44,921 nucleotides of DNA from Bacteroidales bacterium Phil12 (GTDB lineage: Bacteria > Bacteroidota > Bacteroidia > Bacteroidales > P3), in contig NWBO01000087.1 in the NCBI GenBank assembly GCA_002633275.1, forward strand, positions 1 through 44,921, given 5' to 3'. Under the pieces are notes generated by a model that saw only the letters and a program-made list of their open reading frames with translations, had not been told where the DNA came from and did not search any database. Every line of letters begins with the position of its first letter. Positions within the stretch are counted from its first letter, which is position 1. This document shows, piece by piece, positions 9,652 through 18,394 of the stretch. The position numbers and the translations under genes are program-made.

Positions 9652-10144
9652 GGTTGGTGTAATGAGCGATTCGCACGGTATAGTGCCAAAACAGATATAT
9701 TCTTTTTTCAAAGACGTTGATGTTATCCTGCACGCAGGAGATATTGGCAGCATTGAGGTTATACAAGAACTTAGAAATTTCAAACGTACCGTTGCCGTTT
9801 ATGGTAATTGCGATTCCAAATATATGGACAACGAAATAAAAGGATTATTGAAAATAGATATAGAACAAGTCAAAATCCTTATGACTCATATCGGCGGTTA
9901 CCCGAAGCATTACGAAAAAAGTATTGTACCTATATTCAAAGAAGAGAAACCTAATATCTTCGTTTGCGGGCATAGTCATATTTTAAGAGTTATGTACGAC
10001 AAGGATTACAATTTTCTTTTAATCAATCCCGGTGCTTGCGGCAGGCAAGGTTTTCATCAAGTCGGGACATTGGTGCGTTTTGTTATAGACCAAAGTGAAA
10101 TAAAAGATTTGGACGTAATGGATTTTGACAAATTCGGACAATAA
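9644..10144 (+). CDS. YfcE/MJ0936-family metallophosphoesterase
   Basis: A small (166 aa) cytoplasmic calcineurin-like phosphodiesterase. Motifs are DSH (9-11), GDIGS (32-36), GNCD (about 55-58), the histidine of MTHIGG and GHSH near the C-terminus. Family members hydrolyse phosphodiester model substrates in vitro; the natural substrate is generally unknown. The start lies inside the last codons of the alkaline phosphatase gene (8-nt overlap), so the two are probably translated together even though one product is exported and the other is not. Confidence 0.88.
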   Translation: MTKVGVMSDSHGIVPKQIYSFFKDVDVILHAGDIGSIEVIQELRNFKRTVAVYGNCDSKYMDNEIKGLLKIDIEQVKILMTHIGGYPKHYEKSIVPIFKEEKPNIFVCGHSHILRVMYDKDYNFLLINPGACGRQGFHQVGTLVRFVIDQSEIKDLDVMDFDKFGQ

Positions 10145-10171
10145 AACAAGTGTTTCAAACGTAATAAGGTT

Positions 10172-11062
10172 ATGACAAAACGAATTTTTATTATACTATT
10201 TACTCTTATCGCTGTTTTTTCTTCTCACGCCCAAAGACGTTTTTGGGAATTTGGTGGAATGCTGGGTGCAAGCAATTACGTGGGAGATATAAACAGTATG
10301 TTTTATAAAGGTAATGATGCAAAGGAGTGGAATCAATTTGAAAGTTCTTTTGATTTTTACAACTCACACTTCTTAGGCGGATTGGTCGCACGATATAACT
10401 ACAATCCAAGGTGGTCAATAAGATTTGGTTTAATGTTTTCCAAAATAAGCGGAGATGACAAGAATTTTGACAATGATAGAAACCTAAGTTTTTATTCCAA
10501 TATCCAAGAATTTTCTTCAACAGTCGAGTTTAATTTCTTGGATTACCGAACAGGTTCGTTACATCACAGAATTACCCCATATATATTTGCCGGAATAGGA
10601 TTATTCCATTTCAATCCGAAGACTACAATCAAGGACTACAATAGCAACGAAATGCTGACAATAAAACTTCATGATATGCACACCGAAGGACAAACTTTTT
10701 ACAATGATAAAGGCAATTATTCTTTGTGGCAAGTCAGTATTCCTTTTGGATTAGGAGCAAAATTCTCGTTAAACAAATATGTTTGCATAGGTATTGAATG
10801 GGGATTTAGAAAGACTTTTACCGATTACATCGACGATATTAGTTCGCAGTATGTCGGACGCCGTCAAATGATTAACAATGTAAATGAAAACGCTGCCAAT
10901 GTTGCTGACCGTACCCACGAATTGGAGGGCAAAGAAAACATTTATCACAAAGAAGGCGAGATGCGTGGCAATCCCACAACCGATGATTGGTACAATTTCT
11001 TCGGAGTTACTATAACTTCCCGCATATCCAACGGCAACAAAAAGTGCTTAAAAGGACAATAA
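10172..11062 (+). CDS. DUF6089-type outer-membrane protein
   Basis: A 296-aa exported protein. The signal peptide ends near SHAQ (residue 20) and is followed by FWEFGGMLGASNYVGDIN, a start typical of DUF6089 beta-barrels of Bacteroidota. Repeated amphipathic strands (LGGLVARYNYNPRWSIRFG, TPYIFAGIGLFHFNP) support an outer-membrane barrel. Function unknown. It lies 27 nt after the phosphodiesterase and is followed by a strong terminator-like hairpin in repeat array 3. Confidence 0.75.
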   Translation: MTKRIFIILFTLIAVFSSHAQRRFWEFGGMLGASNYVGDINSMFYKGNDAKEWNQFESSFDFYNSHFLGGLVARYNYNPRWSIRFGLMFSKISGDDKNFDNDRNLSFYSNIQEFSSTVEFNFLDYRTGSLHHRITPYIFAGIGLFHFNPKTTIKDYNSNEMLTIKLHDMHTEGQTFYNDKGNYSLWQVSIPFGLGAKFSLNKYVCIGIEWGFRKTFTDYIDDISSQYVGRRQMINNVNENAANVADRTHELEGKENIYHKEGEMRGNPTTDDWYNFFGVTITSRISNGNKKCLKGQ

Positions 11063-11139
11063 CTTGAACAAAACTATTTCCAAAACACGGTCAATTTAAG
11101 AGAAAACATAGCAAAATAATTTTTTAATACTTTTCATAA

Positions 11140-11206
11140 AATTAGTGTTAAACATCAGCAAAATAGTGTTAAACATCAGCCGACGGATGTTTAACACTAT
11201 TTTTTT
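11140..11206. repeat. 21-bp repeat array 3
   Basis: Two tandem units (GTGTTAAACATCAG type) and one inverted unit. The inversion creates the terminator hairpin described separately. Confidence 0.85.
11161..11206 (+). terminator. Rho-independent terminator made from 21-bp repeat units
   Basis: Bases 11163-11177 are perfectly complementary to 11186-11200 (core AGTGTTAAACATC / GATGTTTAACACT), with an 8-nt loop and a T-run from 11200 to 11206. The stem can be extended outward by further A-T pairs. It is about 100 nt downstream of the DUF6089 stop. Confidence 0.75.
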
Positions 11207-11317
11207 CTTTACTCGTACTGAAAAATTCTTTTAAGCAAAACATAAAATCATAGCAATTGAAAACATACGTATTTCACTTTTCGCAACGATAACTTATCAT
11301 CTTTTATAAAAAATTAG

Positions 11318-11325
11318 TACCTTTG
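11318..11325 (+). promoter_or_regulatory. Promoter -7 box for the TerB/J-protein operon
   Basis: TACCTTTG matches TAnnTTTG, 27 nt before the ATG at 11352. Confidence 0.6.
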
Positions 11326-11351
11326 CAGCGAGAAAATATATTATCAATTAT

Positions 11352-12116
11352 ATGAGGGGTAATTGGAAATTTACAGGAGCATTCTTAGGCTTTATTTTTT
11401 CGGGATTTAGACTGTTCGGTCTTATATTGGGCTTTGTTATCGGTATGTTTATCGACTCTGCTAATGCAACAAGCACTCAGACAAATGCCAAAAAGAGAAC
11501 ATATTTCATAGACAATCTTTTGACTTTATTCGCTTTTGTTATGAAAGCCGATGGCAGAGTTACCAAAATGGAAGTTAATTTTGTCAGAGACTTTCTTACC
11601 AAAAATTTCGGCATTGAAGAATCCAACAGAAAGATGTTGGATTTAAGGGATTTGTTGAAAGACGATTCTCTTGACTTACGTGCAACTTGCAACAACATTA
11701 ATTTCTATCTTAACTACTCACAAAAACTTGAACTTCTGCATTTCTTGTTTCAGATTTCGTCTATTGACGCTCAAATTTCCAAACCTGAACTTAATGTAAT
11801 CCACAATATCGCTTCGCTTTTGCATATATCGGCTTGGGACTTCGGTACTATTCAGGCTATGTACTTTAACAGTAATTATTCCAACACCGAAAATCAAACT
11901 TCTTCCTATGATTTGGACAACGCTTACACTATTCTGCAAGTGGATAAGAATACAACAAACGACGAAATCAAGAAATCTTATCGTAAATTGGTTGTAAAAT
12001 ATCACCCCGATAAGGTTGCTTCTTTGGGAGAGGACATTCAAAAACAGGCGAACATCAAATTTCAAAAAATCAACGCTGCTTACGAACTTATTAAAAAGGA
12101 AAGGAATTTTAGTTAA
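11352..12116 (+). CDS. DjlA-like membrane co-chaperone (TerB plus J domain)
   Basis: A 254-aa protein with the DjlA layout: an N-terminal membrane segment rich in glycine (FLGFIFSGFRLFGLILGFVI, about residues 12-31), a TerB-like helical domain (about 50-165, with MKADGRVTKMEVNFV), and a C-terminal J domain (about 187-250) containing the HPD tripeptide in KYHPDKV. J domains stimulate DnaK ATPase, so this probably recruits DnaK to the inner membrane. The client is unknown. The stop shares one base with the start of the next gene (TAATG). Confidence 0.85.
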   Translation: MRGNWKFTGAFLGFIFSGFRLFGLILGFVIGMFIDSANATSTQTNAKKRTYFIDNLLTLFAFVMKADGRVTKMEVNFVRDFLTKNFGIEESNRKMLDLRDLLKDDSLDLRATCNNINFYLNYSQKLELLHFLFQISSIDAQISKPELNVIHNIASLLHISAWDFGTIQAMYFNSNYSNTENQTSSYDLDNAYTILQVDKNTTNDEIKKSYRKLVVKYHPDKVASLGEDIQKQANIKFQKINAAYELIKKERNFS

Positions 12117-14215
12117 TGTTTACAGAATATTCTTTGTGGCTTTTACCATTGCTTTTGGTGGTATCTGTCGGGTTTGGTTGGTTTGTGTATTTCTTTAAGG
12201 GCAAAAACAAATCGCAGTCATACTCCGACAGACAAAGAAATATTCTTTTCGCTTTGCGTTCAGTGGGTATCTTTTTAATTTTGTTCCTATTGATTTCACC
12301 GGTTAAACGTACAAAAACAAAGACGATAGAAAAGCCTACCATAATTTTGCTTCAAGATAATTCTTCTTCACTATCGGCAACGAAATCTTCTCAAACCTAC
12401 AAAACCGAATATCTTGACGACTTACAGAAACTTTCAAAAAATCTCTCAAAAGATTATAACGTTGTCAAATTAACATTCGGTAGCGACACCAAACAACTAA
12501 GCGATGACGCAAAATGGCAAGACAGCGTAAAATTCAATGATTTTGCAACCGATATTTCAAAGTCTATGGAATTTATTAGCGAGAATTTTTCTTCGGAAAA
12601 CCTTTCTGCCATAGTACTTGCCACTGACGGCATAGCCAATCAAGGCAATAATTTTTTGAATTATTCCGACAAATTTTCGTGTCCTATATACACCGTTGCA
12701 ATGGGCGATACAACGATTAGAAAAGATATATCCATTTCGGATATTCAATATAACAAAATAGCGTTCATCGATACCGATTACCCGATTGAAGTAACCATTA
12801 AAGCCGATAGAGCAATTAACGAACGCTCTTCACTGTTTATGGTCAAAGACGGCAAGACCACTCCGATAAAATCTTTCGCTATCGACAACAATGACTATTC
12901 TATTACCGCCGAATTAAAGACCGCAAGTAAGAAAGCAGGTATAGAAAAAATAAGTTTTTATGTCCAAGAAGTCAATGGCGAACAAAACAAGATAAACAAT
13001 AAAGAAGATATTTTCATTGAAGTATTGGACGCAAAGAAAAAAGTATTGATTTTGGCAAATGCTCCACACCCCGATATTTCTGCAATAAAAACGGCGTTAA
13101 ACTCCAACCAAAATTATTCGGTAGATGTGTCCATTAATGGCAATAATGCAAAAAATCCTGCCGATTATGATTTGGTTGTTTTACATTCCCTACCCGACAA
13201 TTCTTCTTCGTTCAACACCATAAAATCTTTACAAGACAAGAGCGTAAGTTTATTGTTTATCTTAGGACAATCAACAAATATCAAATTGTTCAATGCTTTG
13301 AATACTGGTATAACAGTCAATGCTTTATCGTCTTCGACCAACAATGTTTTGGCTGCATACAATCCTGCGTTTTCTTTATTCAACGTAACGGAAGATATAA
13401 CCGATATTTTGAAGAATATGCCACCATTGGTTTGCCTGACTGCAAAATACAAGACCAATGCAAATATCCAAACGCTGTTATTTCAAAAGATTGGCTCAAT
13501 TGCTACAACCTACCCTCTTATTGCTTTCAACAACGAAGGAGTTTCAAAGAAAGCCTTTATAATGGGAGAAAACATTTGGAAATGGAGACTGCAAAATTAT
13601 CTTTTATCAAACACTTCTTCTCAGATTGATGAAATAATAACCAAGACAGCACAACTTGTTTCCAACAAAACAGACAAAAATCGTTTTCGCATCGAACATA
13701 AAAACGTTTATCTGCAAAAAGAAAGTGTTGTTTTCACTGCTCAGTTTTATAATGAGAGTTTTGAATTAATCAATACGCCCGAAATAACTCTCAATATCCA
13801 TTCTCAAAACACCGATGCCTCATATACTTTTGGCAAAAACAAAAATGCCTATTATCTTAACTTGGGTTCTTTGCCTGTCGGCGAATATACTTTTAGTGCA
13901 AAGACATCATACAATAATAAAGAGTACAAACAAAACGGCAGATTTGCGGTTTCGGCAAACAATATGGAACTTTCAAATCTTGTTGCCGACCATTCCGCAC
14001 TTTATACATTGTCTTCAAAAACCAATGCTAAGATGATACCAAGCGAAAAAGTCAAACAATTGGAAGAGATAATAAAACAAAACGATAATATCAAGCCGAT
14101 AATTCACGTAAATATGCAAAACAAAAAGTTTATATCGCTTTGGTGGTATTGGTGCTTGATAATATTGTTTTTAGGTGGCGAATGGTTTTTAAGAAAATAC
14201 TGGGGAAAGATATGA
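12116..14215 (+). CDS. Membrane protein with von Willebrand A domain
   Basis: A 699-aa protein. Two N-terminal membrane segments (about 6-27 and 43-61) are followed by a vWA domain with an intact MIDAS start DNSSS (81-85, the DxSxS pattern) and the ATDGIANQG loop near 170. A large region that probably folds as beta-sandwiches follows (for example YPIEVTIKADRA), then a C-terminal membrane segment (about 676-693, LWWYWCLIILFLGG). Similar membrane-anchored vWA proteins of Bacteroidota act in the envelope, but no specific function is established. It overlaps the J-protein gene by 1 nt and the tRNA nucleotidyltransferase gene by 4 nt. Confidence 0.75.
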   Translation: MFTEYSLWLLPLLLVVSVGFGWFVYFFKGKNKSQSYSDRQRNILFALRSVGIFLILFLLISPVKRTKTKTIEKPTIILLQDNSSSLSATKSSQTYKTEYLDDLQKLSKNLSKDYNVVKLTFGSDTKQLSDDAKWQDSVKFNDFATDISKSMEFISENFSSENLSAIVLATDGIANQGNNFLNYSDKFSCPIYTVAMGDTTIRKDISISDIQYNKIAFIDTDYPIEVTIKADRAINERSSLFMVKDGKTTPIKSFAIDNNDYSITAELKTASKKAGIEKISFYVQEVNGEQNKINNKEDIFIEVLDAKKKVLILANAPHPDISAIKTALNSNQNYSVDVSINGNNAKNPADYDLVVLHSLPDNSSSFNTIKSLQDKSVSLLFILGQSTNIKLFNALNTGITVNALSSSTNNVLAAYNPAFSLFNVTEDITDILKNMPPLVCLTAKYKTNANIQTLLFQKIGSIATTYPLIAFNNEGVSKKAFIMGENIWKWRLQNYLLSNTSSQIDEIITKTAQLVSNKTDKNRFRIEHKNVYLQKESVVFTAQFYNESFELINTPEITLNIHSQNTDASYTFGKNKNAYYLNLGSLPVGEYTFSAKTSYNNKEYKQNGRFAVSANNMELSNLVADHSALYTLSSKTNAKMIPSEKVKQLEEIIKQNDNIKPIIHVNMQNKKFISLWWYWCLIILFLGGEWFLRKYWGKI

Positions 14216-15642
14216 ATTTGAAAGATAAAATAGATATTGATATATTCAAACTTATAGGTAATGTTGCCGATTCTATGAATTTGGAAACCTATATTGTGGG
14301 TGGCTATGTCAGAGATTTGATTATGCACCGCCCGAGTACCGATATTGATATTGTTACCATAGGCAGTGGCATCGAACTGACAAAAGCCGTTGCCAAAATA
14401 ATTCCGCACAAGACAAAAGTATCCGTTTTCAAGAATTTCGGAACGGCGATGATACATTATACTTTTGATAACAAGGATTGGCAAATCGAATTCGTAGGGG
14501 CAAGAAAAGAATCTTATAGACAAAACAGCCGCAAACCAATTGTCGAAAACGGTACGTTGGAAGACGACCAAAATCGCAGAGATTTTACCATAAATGCAAT
14601 GGCAATATCGTTGAATGGTGAGACTTTCGGAGAATTAACCGACCCTTTCGACGGGTTGTTGGACATAAAACGACATATTATTCGCACTCCGTTAGACCCC
14701 GATATTACTTTTTCGGACGATCCTTTGAGAATGATGCGCTGTATAAGGTTCGCAACTCAGTTGGACTTTTCAATAATGCCGGAAACTTTTGATGCCATTG
14801 AAAGAAACAAAGACCGCATAAAAATAATTTCACAGGAAAGAATAACGGAGGAACTAAACAAAATAATGCTTTCAAAAATCCCGTCTATGGGGTGGAAACT
14901 TTTGGACAGATGTGGGCTGTTGGCGATAATCTTTCCCGAATTGGTCGCGTTGAAAGGCGTTGAAAGTGTGGGAGAACGCTCACATAAAGACAATTTCAAA
15001 CATACTATGGAAGTGTTGGATAATGTCAGCAAAAGTTCATCATACCTTTGGTTGCGTTGGGCTGCACTTCTGCACGATATAGCAAAACCTGTATGCAAAA
15101 GGTTTGACGGCAAAGTAGGATTTTCATTTCACGGACACGAAGTCAAAGGTGCGAGAATGGCAGAAAAGATTTTCCGTAAGATGAAACTGCCGATGAATGA
15201 GCCTATGCGTTATGTACAAAAACTGATACAACTGCATTTGCGTCCTATTTCACTTGTTGAAGACGAAGTAACGGATTCGGCAGTACGCAGACTATTGTTT
15301 GAGGCTGGCAATAATATAGAGGATTTGATGTTGCTTTGTCATAGCGACATAACATCGAAAAATATGTTTAAGAAAGCAAAATACATCGAAAACCTACACC
15401 TTGTCGAACATAAAATGGTGGAGATTGAGGAAAAAGACCGTATCCGTAATTTCAAAGTGCCTGTAAGCGGTGAAGAAATAATGGAGATTTACGGTTTGGA
15501 ACCTTGCAAAACCGTTGGAATATTGAAAGACAAGATAAAAGACTCCATTTTGGACGGTGTGATACCTAACAACAAAGACGCCGCACTGCAATTGCTTGAC
15601 AAGGAAGCACAGGCTATTGGTTTAATTGCAAAAAACAAATAA
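14212..15642 (+). CDS. CCA tRNA nucleotidyltransferase with HD domain
   Basis: A class II nucleotidyltransferase that adds or repairs the CCA end of tRNA; poly(A) polymerase is the related alternative. The start at 14212 (ATGA overlap with the vWA gene) gives 476 aa, with GGYVRD (30-35) and the catalytic DID (44-46), then the RRDFTINAMA and head/neck motifs (DPDITFSDDPLRMMRCIRF). An HD phosphohydrolase domain begins near residue 260 (HTMEVLDNV, LLHDIAKP). An upstream in-frame start at 14140 lies deep inside the preceding gene and is unlikely. Confidence 0.88.
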   Translation: MNLKDKIDIDIFKLIGNVADSMNLETYIVGGYVRDLIMHRPSTDIDIVTIGSGIELTKAVAKIIPHKTKVSVFKNFGTAMIHYTFDNKDWQIEFVGARKESYRQNSRKPIVENGTLEDDQNRRDFTINAMAISLNGETFGELTDPFDGLLDIKRHIIRTPLDPDITFSDDPLRMMRCIRFATQLDFSIMPETFDAIERNKDRIKIISQERITEELNKIMLSKIPSMGWKLLDRCGLLAIIFPELVALKGVESVGERSHKDNFKHTMEVLDNVSKSSSYLWLRWAALLHDIAKPVCKRFDGKVGFSFHGHEVKGARMAEKIFRKMKLPMNEPMRYVQKLIQLHLRPISLVEDEVTDSAVRRLLFEAGNNIEDLMLLCHSDITSKNMFKKAKYIENLHLVEHKMVEIEEKDRIRNFKVPVSGEEIMEIYGLEPCKTVGILKDKIKDSILDGVIPNNKDAALQLLDKEAQAIGLIAKNK

Positions 15643-15645
15643 ATG

Positions 15646-15771
15646 ATATTTGACACCGATAAAATAATGTTTAACATTAGCAAATTAGTATTAAACATTA
15701 ATAAATTAGTGTTAAACACCGGTAAAATAATATTAAACACCGGTAAAACGGTGTGAGTGATTAATAAAAGT
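15646..15771. repeat. 21-bp repeat array 4 (longest, six exact-length units)
   Basis: Six contiguous units of exactly 21 bp, starting at 15646, 15667, 15688, 15709, 15730 and 15751. Five are of the NTRTTWRACAYY type; the last switches to the GTGTGAGTGATT type. It lies between the tRNA nucleotidyltransferase stop and miaA. Confidence 0.92.
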
Positions 15772-15802
15772 GATAGTGATAAAAATTTGAAAATCTTTGA
15801 TA

Positions 15803-16690
15803 ATGCGAAAAAAGTTATACATAGTAATCGGACCTACCGCTTGTGGCAAGACTTCTTTTGCCATTGAGTTGGCACGGCATCTGAAAACCGAGATAGTTTC
15901 AGCCGATTCGCGTCAGATTTTCAAGGAAATGAATATAGGTGTCGCCCGTCCCGAAGATTTTGAATTGCAAGCAATAAAGCATCACCTTATCGCCACTTGG
16001 TCTGTTGAAGAAAACTACAATGTTGCACGCTATGAAAAAGAAGCCTTGACGGTTATTAACAATCTTTTTAGTAAATACGACAATGTAGTTCTCTGTGGTG
16101 GCAGCGGAATGTATGTCAATGCTGTTGTCAATGGCATAGACGATATTCCCGATACCCCGCCCGAAATCCGCAATCGACTTCAAGAAGAACTCCGTACCAA
16201 CGGCTTAAACGTTTTGTTGAACGAACTTAAAGCCAAAGACGAGAAATATTTTTCCGTTGTGGATACCCAAAATCCAAGGCGAGTACTTCGTGCTTTGGAA
16301 GTAATACGCCTGACAGGGAAACCGTTCTCCGATTTTCGCACAAATACAGCGGTGCAACGTGATTTCGATATTAAAATAATAGGATTGGAACGCAAGCGAG
16401 AGGAACTTATCCAAAGAATAAACACTCGCGTGGATATAATGATAGATAAAGGATTGGTCGATGAAGCTCGCAGTCTTGTCAAATTCCAATCGCTTAATGC
16501 TTTATCCACTGTCGGATACAGGGAATTGTTTGACTTCTTTGACGGCAAAACAACCCTAAGCGAGGCTGTGGAATTAATAAAAATCCACACTCGTCAATAC
16601 GCCAAAAGACAAATAACTTGGTTTAGAAAAACGCCTAACGTACATTGGTACAACATATCTTCACAACAAATAGATTTATCGCAATTATGA
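15803..16690 (+). CDS. miaA: tRNA dimethylallyltransferase
   Basis: Transfers dimethylallyl from DMAPP to A37 of tRNAs that read UNN codons. The protein has the P-loop GPTACGKT (10-17), DSRQIF (35-40), the GGSGMYVNAV stretch and the C-terminal tRNA-binding motifs (GYRELFDFFDG, RQYAKRQITWFRK). The ATG at 15803 gives 295 aa. A TTG two codons upstream is possible but less likely. The stop overlaps the next start (ATGA). Confidence 0.95.
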   Translation: MRKKLYIVIGPTACGKTSFAIELARHLKTEIVSADSRQIFKEMNIGVARPEDFELQAIKHHLIATWSVEENYNVARYEKEALTVINNLFSKYDNVVLCGGSGMYVNAVVNGIDDIPDTPPEIRNRLQEELRTNGLNVLLNELKAKDEKYFSVVDTQNPRRVLRALEVIRLTGKPFSDFRTNTAVQRDFDIKIIGLERKREELIQRINTRVDIMIDKGLVDEARSLVKFQSLNALSTVGYRELFDFFDGKTTLSEAVELIKIHTRQYAKRQITWFRKTPNVHWYNISSQQIDLSQL

Positions 16691-17871
16691 CACATTTTAA
16701 TCTGAAAACATATTGTTTAATACTCTTTTTGTCAATTGCTTTTGCAGATTTGTTTTCGCAAAACATAAGTTTTGACAACGACAGCAACTTAATTTTCAAT
16801 CCTTCTTTTGAGCAACACTCCGCCTGTCCGCAAAAGATAGAACCCTACGGCATAATGGATGAAGTGGATGCGTGGTGGCAACCGTCTCATGGCTCTTCGG
16901 ATTACTACAACAACTGCGGCGGAAAACAATGCAAAGTTCCCAAAAACAAACTCGGCATACAGATGCCGCGAACCGGTGGCTCAATGGTCGGAATTTATTG
17001 TTCTTTGACGGATTACAGGGAATATATACAAACGGAACTTAAAGAATCGTTAAAGAAAGGCGAGACTTACAAACTGTCTTTCTATGTCTCTTTAAGCGAA
17101 TACTCCAAAGGGGCTGTGGCAACGATAGGCGGTCTTTTTACATCTTACCGCATTGAGGACACAACACGTCAAATGCTTATAAACACCGAGACAAAAGTAC
17201 TTGCATCTGGCATACGTCAAAACGTATCCACATTCTACAAACCGCAAGTGGTCAATGATTTTTCCAATCCTTTATTCGACACCGAACAGTGGATGCGCAT
17301 CGAAGGGACATTCGTCGCCAAAGGAGGCGAACGCTTTCTGACTATTGGCAATTTCTACCCTGAGGAGCAGAGCAATCACATCGACCCGGGCAATACCACA
17401 AACATTCTTCCGGGTGCATATTATTATATTGAAGATGTAGAGTTGTATTGTCTTACTTGCAATGAGAAAAAAGATTTTGTCGAGCAGGAAGTCGTGGCTA
17501 AACAGGACACTGTCGAATATACCATCGGAAAGACTATGGTGTTGGAGGATATTTTCTTTGATTTTGATAAGAGTGTTTTGCTTCCGCAGTCATACGTTGC
17601 ATTATTGAATTTAACCAAACTTCTGAAAGACAGACCGAGTATGCGTATCGAGTTATCGGGACATACCGATAACAAGGGCAAAGATTCTTATAACGCCAAA
17701 TTGTCTCAATCACGCGCCAAAGCCGTCTATGATTACCTGATAAATCAAGGTATAGACAAAAAACGATTGAAATACAACGGTTACGGTTCCAAGCGTCCTA
17801 TTGCCGACAACAAAACCGAAGAAGGCCGAGCCAAAAACCGAAGAGTTGAATTTACCATAATCGGAATGTAA
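16687..17871 (+). CDS. OmpA-family outer-membrane protein
   Basis: A 394-aa envelope protein. It has a signal peptide (to about FSQ, residue 25), then a domain of about 230 aa that begins LIFNPSFEQHSACP and resembles a jelly-roll carbohydrate-binding module, and a C-terminal OmpA peptidoglycan-binding domain (about 280-392). The latter has FFDFDKSVLLPQS, LSGHTDNKGKDSYN, LSQSRAKAVYDYL and GYGSKRPI, including the Asp and Arg that bind diaminopimelate in this family. The start at 16687 overlaps the miaA stop; an upstream TTG would place a non-signal extension first. It probably links the outer membrane to the wall. Confidence 0.88.
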   Translation: MTHFNLKTYCLILFLSIAFADLFSQNISFDNDSNLIFNPSFEQHSACPQKIEPYGIMDEVDAWWQPSHGSSDYYNNCGGKQCKVPKNKLGIQMPRTGGSMVGIYCSLTDYREYIQTELKESLKKGETYKLSFYVSLSEYSKGAVATIGGLFTSYRIEDTTRQMLINTETKVLASGIRQNVSTFYKPQVVNDFSNPLFDTEQWMRIEGTFVAKGGERFLTIGNFYPEEQSNHIDPGNTTNILPGAYYYIEDVELYCLTCNEKKDFVEQEVVAKQDTVEYTIGKTMVLEDIFFDFDKSVLLPQSYVALLNLTKLLKDRPSMRIELSGHTDNKGKDSYNAKLSQSRAKAVYDYLINQGIDKKRLKYNGYGSKRPIADNKTEEGRAKNRRVEFTIIGM

Positions 17872-17976
17872 TTCAGCAGATAAACAGACAAATAAGAATA
17901 TCATCTATTTTTTTCAAATGTTAAAAACATTAAGTAGATTTTCTTCATAAACTTCTGCGTATATCATAAAAATTAG

Positions 17977-17984
17977 TACTTTTG
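17977..17984 (+). promoter_or_regulatory. Orphan promoter -7 box
   Basis: TACTTTTG matches TAnnTTTG. It is followed by an ATG at 18013, but that reading frame has only 29 codons and runs into the MITE-like element. No full gene lies downstream on this strand. Confidence 0.5.
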
Positions 17985-18045
17985 CAACCGTAAAAAACTC
18001 CAACAAACGATAATGAAAACACACAAAGGTAGTATAACATTATTT

Positions 18046-18256
18046 AATGTGAGTTCGACGAATTTAATTATTGGAAATAAAATGAATTATACATATTTAT
18101 AAAAAATGTTAGAATAATTCTTCAAGTGTTTGCAGCATTTGAACAAAATATAAAAAATATTAATCACACAAATGTCATAGAAATAGGCTATATAAAAGGT
18201 GTTATAAGTTTTAAATACTCTAATAATCTTTCAATTAATTTCGTCAAACTCACGTT
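18046..18256 (+). mobile_element. MITE-like element, copy A (211 bp)
   Basis: The ends are inverted repeats of about 24 bp: AATGTGAGTTCGACGAATTT at the left and the complement of AACGTGAGTTTGACGAAATT at the right. The flanks carry a matching ATTT (18042-18045 and 18257-18260), a possible target duplication. The interior is AT-rich with no useful reading frame. The whole element aligns end to end with the reverse complement of 44648-44855, so it is a dispersed repeat and not a local hairpin. The absence of a transposase suggests a non-autonomous element; the mobilising family is not known to me. Confidence 0.75.
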
Positions 18257-18324
18257 ATTTCATGCAATTCTTCTTTAATTAATCCCCACCGATCTTCCAC
18301 TGATAAAACAATCGAAATTACAAT

Positions 18325-18368
18325 AAAAAACTGTATCGCCAATACATAAAGAAATATTGACGATACGG
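18325..18368 (-). terminator. Terminator of the gmhA-gmhB-MORN operon
   Basis: 18331-18344 pairs with 18355-18368 (core CTGTATCG / CGATACGG plus CAATA / TATTG, one mismatch), and on the minus strand the stem is followed by six Ts (18330-18325). It lies 27 nt after the stop at 18395. Confidence 0.8.
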
Positions 18369-18394
18369 TTATCGTTTAGGAAACTATCTAATTA

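Noticed and set aside
9217-9783. A 188-aa minus-strand reading frame opposite the alkaline phosphatase
   Set aside because: It overlaps two well-supported genes on the other strand and shows no domain; an antisense shadow.
15489-15740. Open frames with a seven-residue periodic pattern (MFNTNLL-like) over the repeat arrays, also at 6743-6952, 34992-35174, 41683-41907 and 42509-42721
   Set aside because: The 21-bp unit equals seven codons and has few stops, so several frames stay open by chance. None has a promoter or start of its own.
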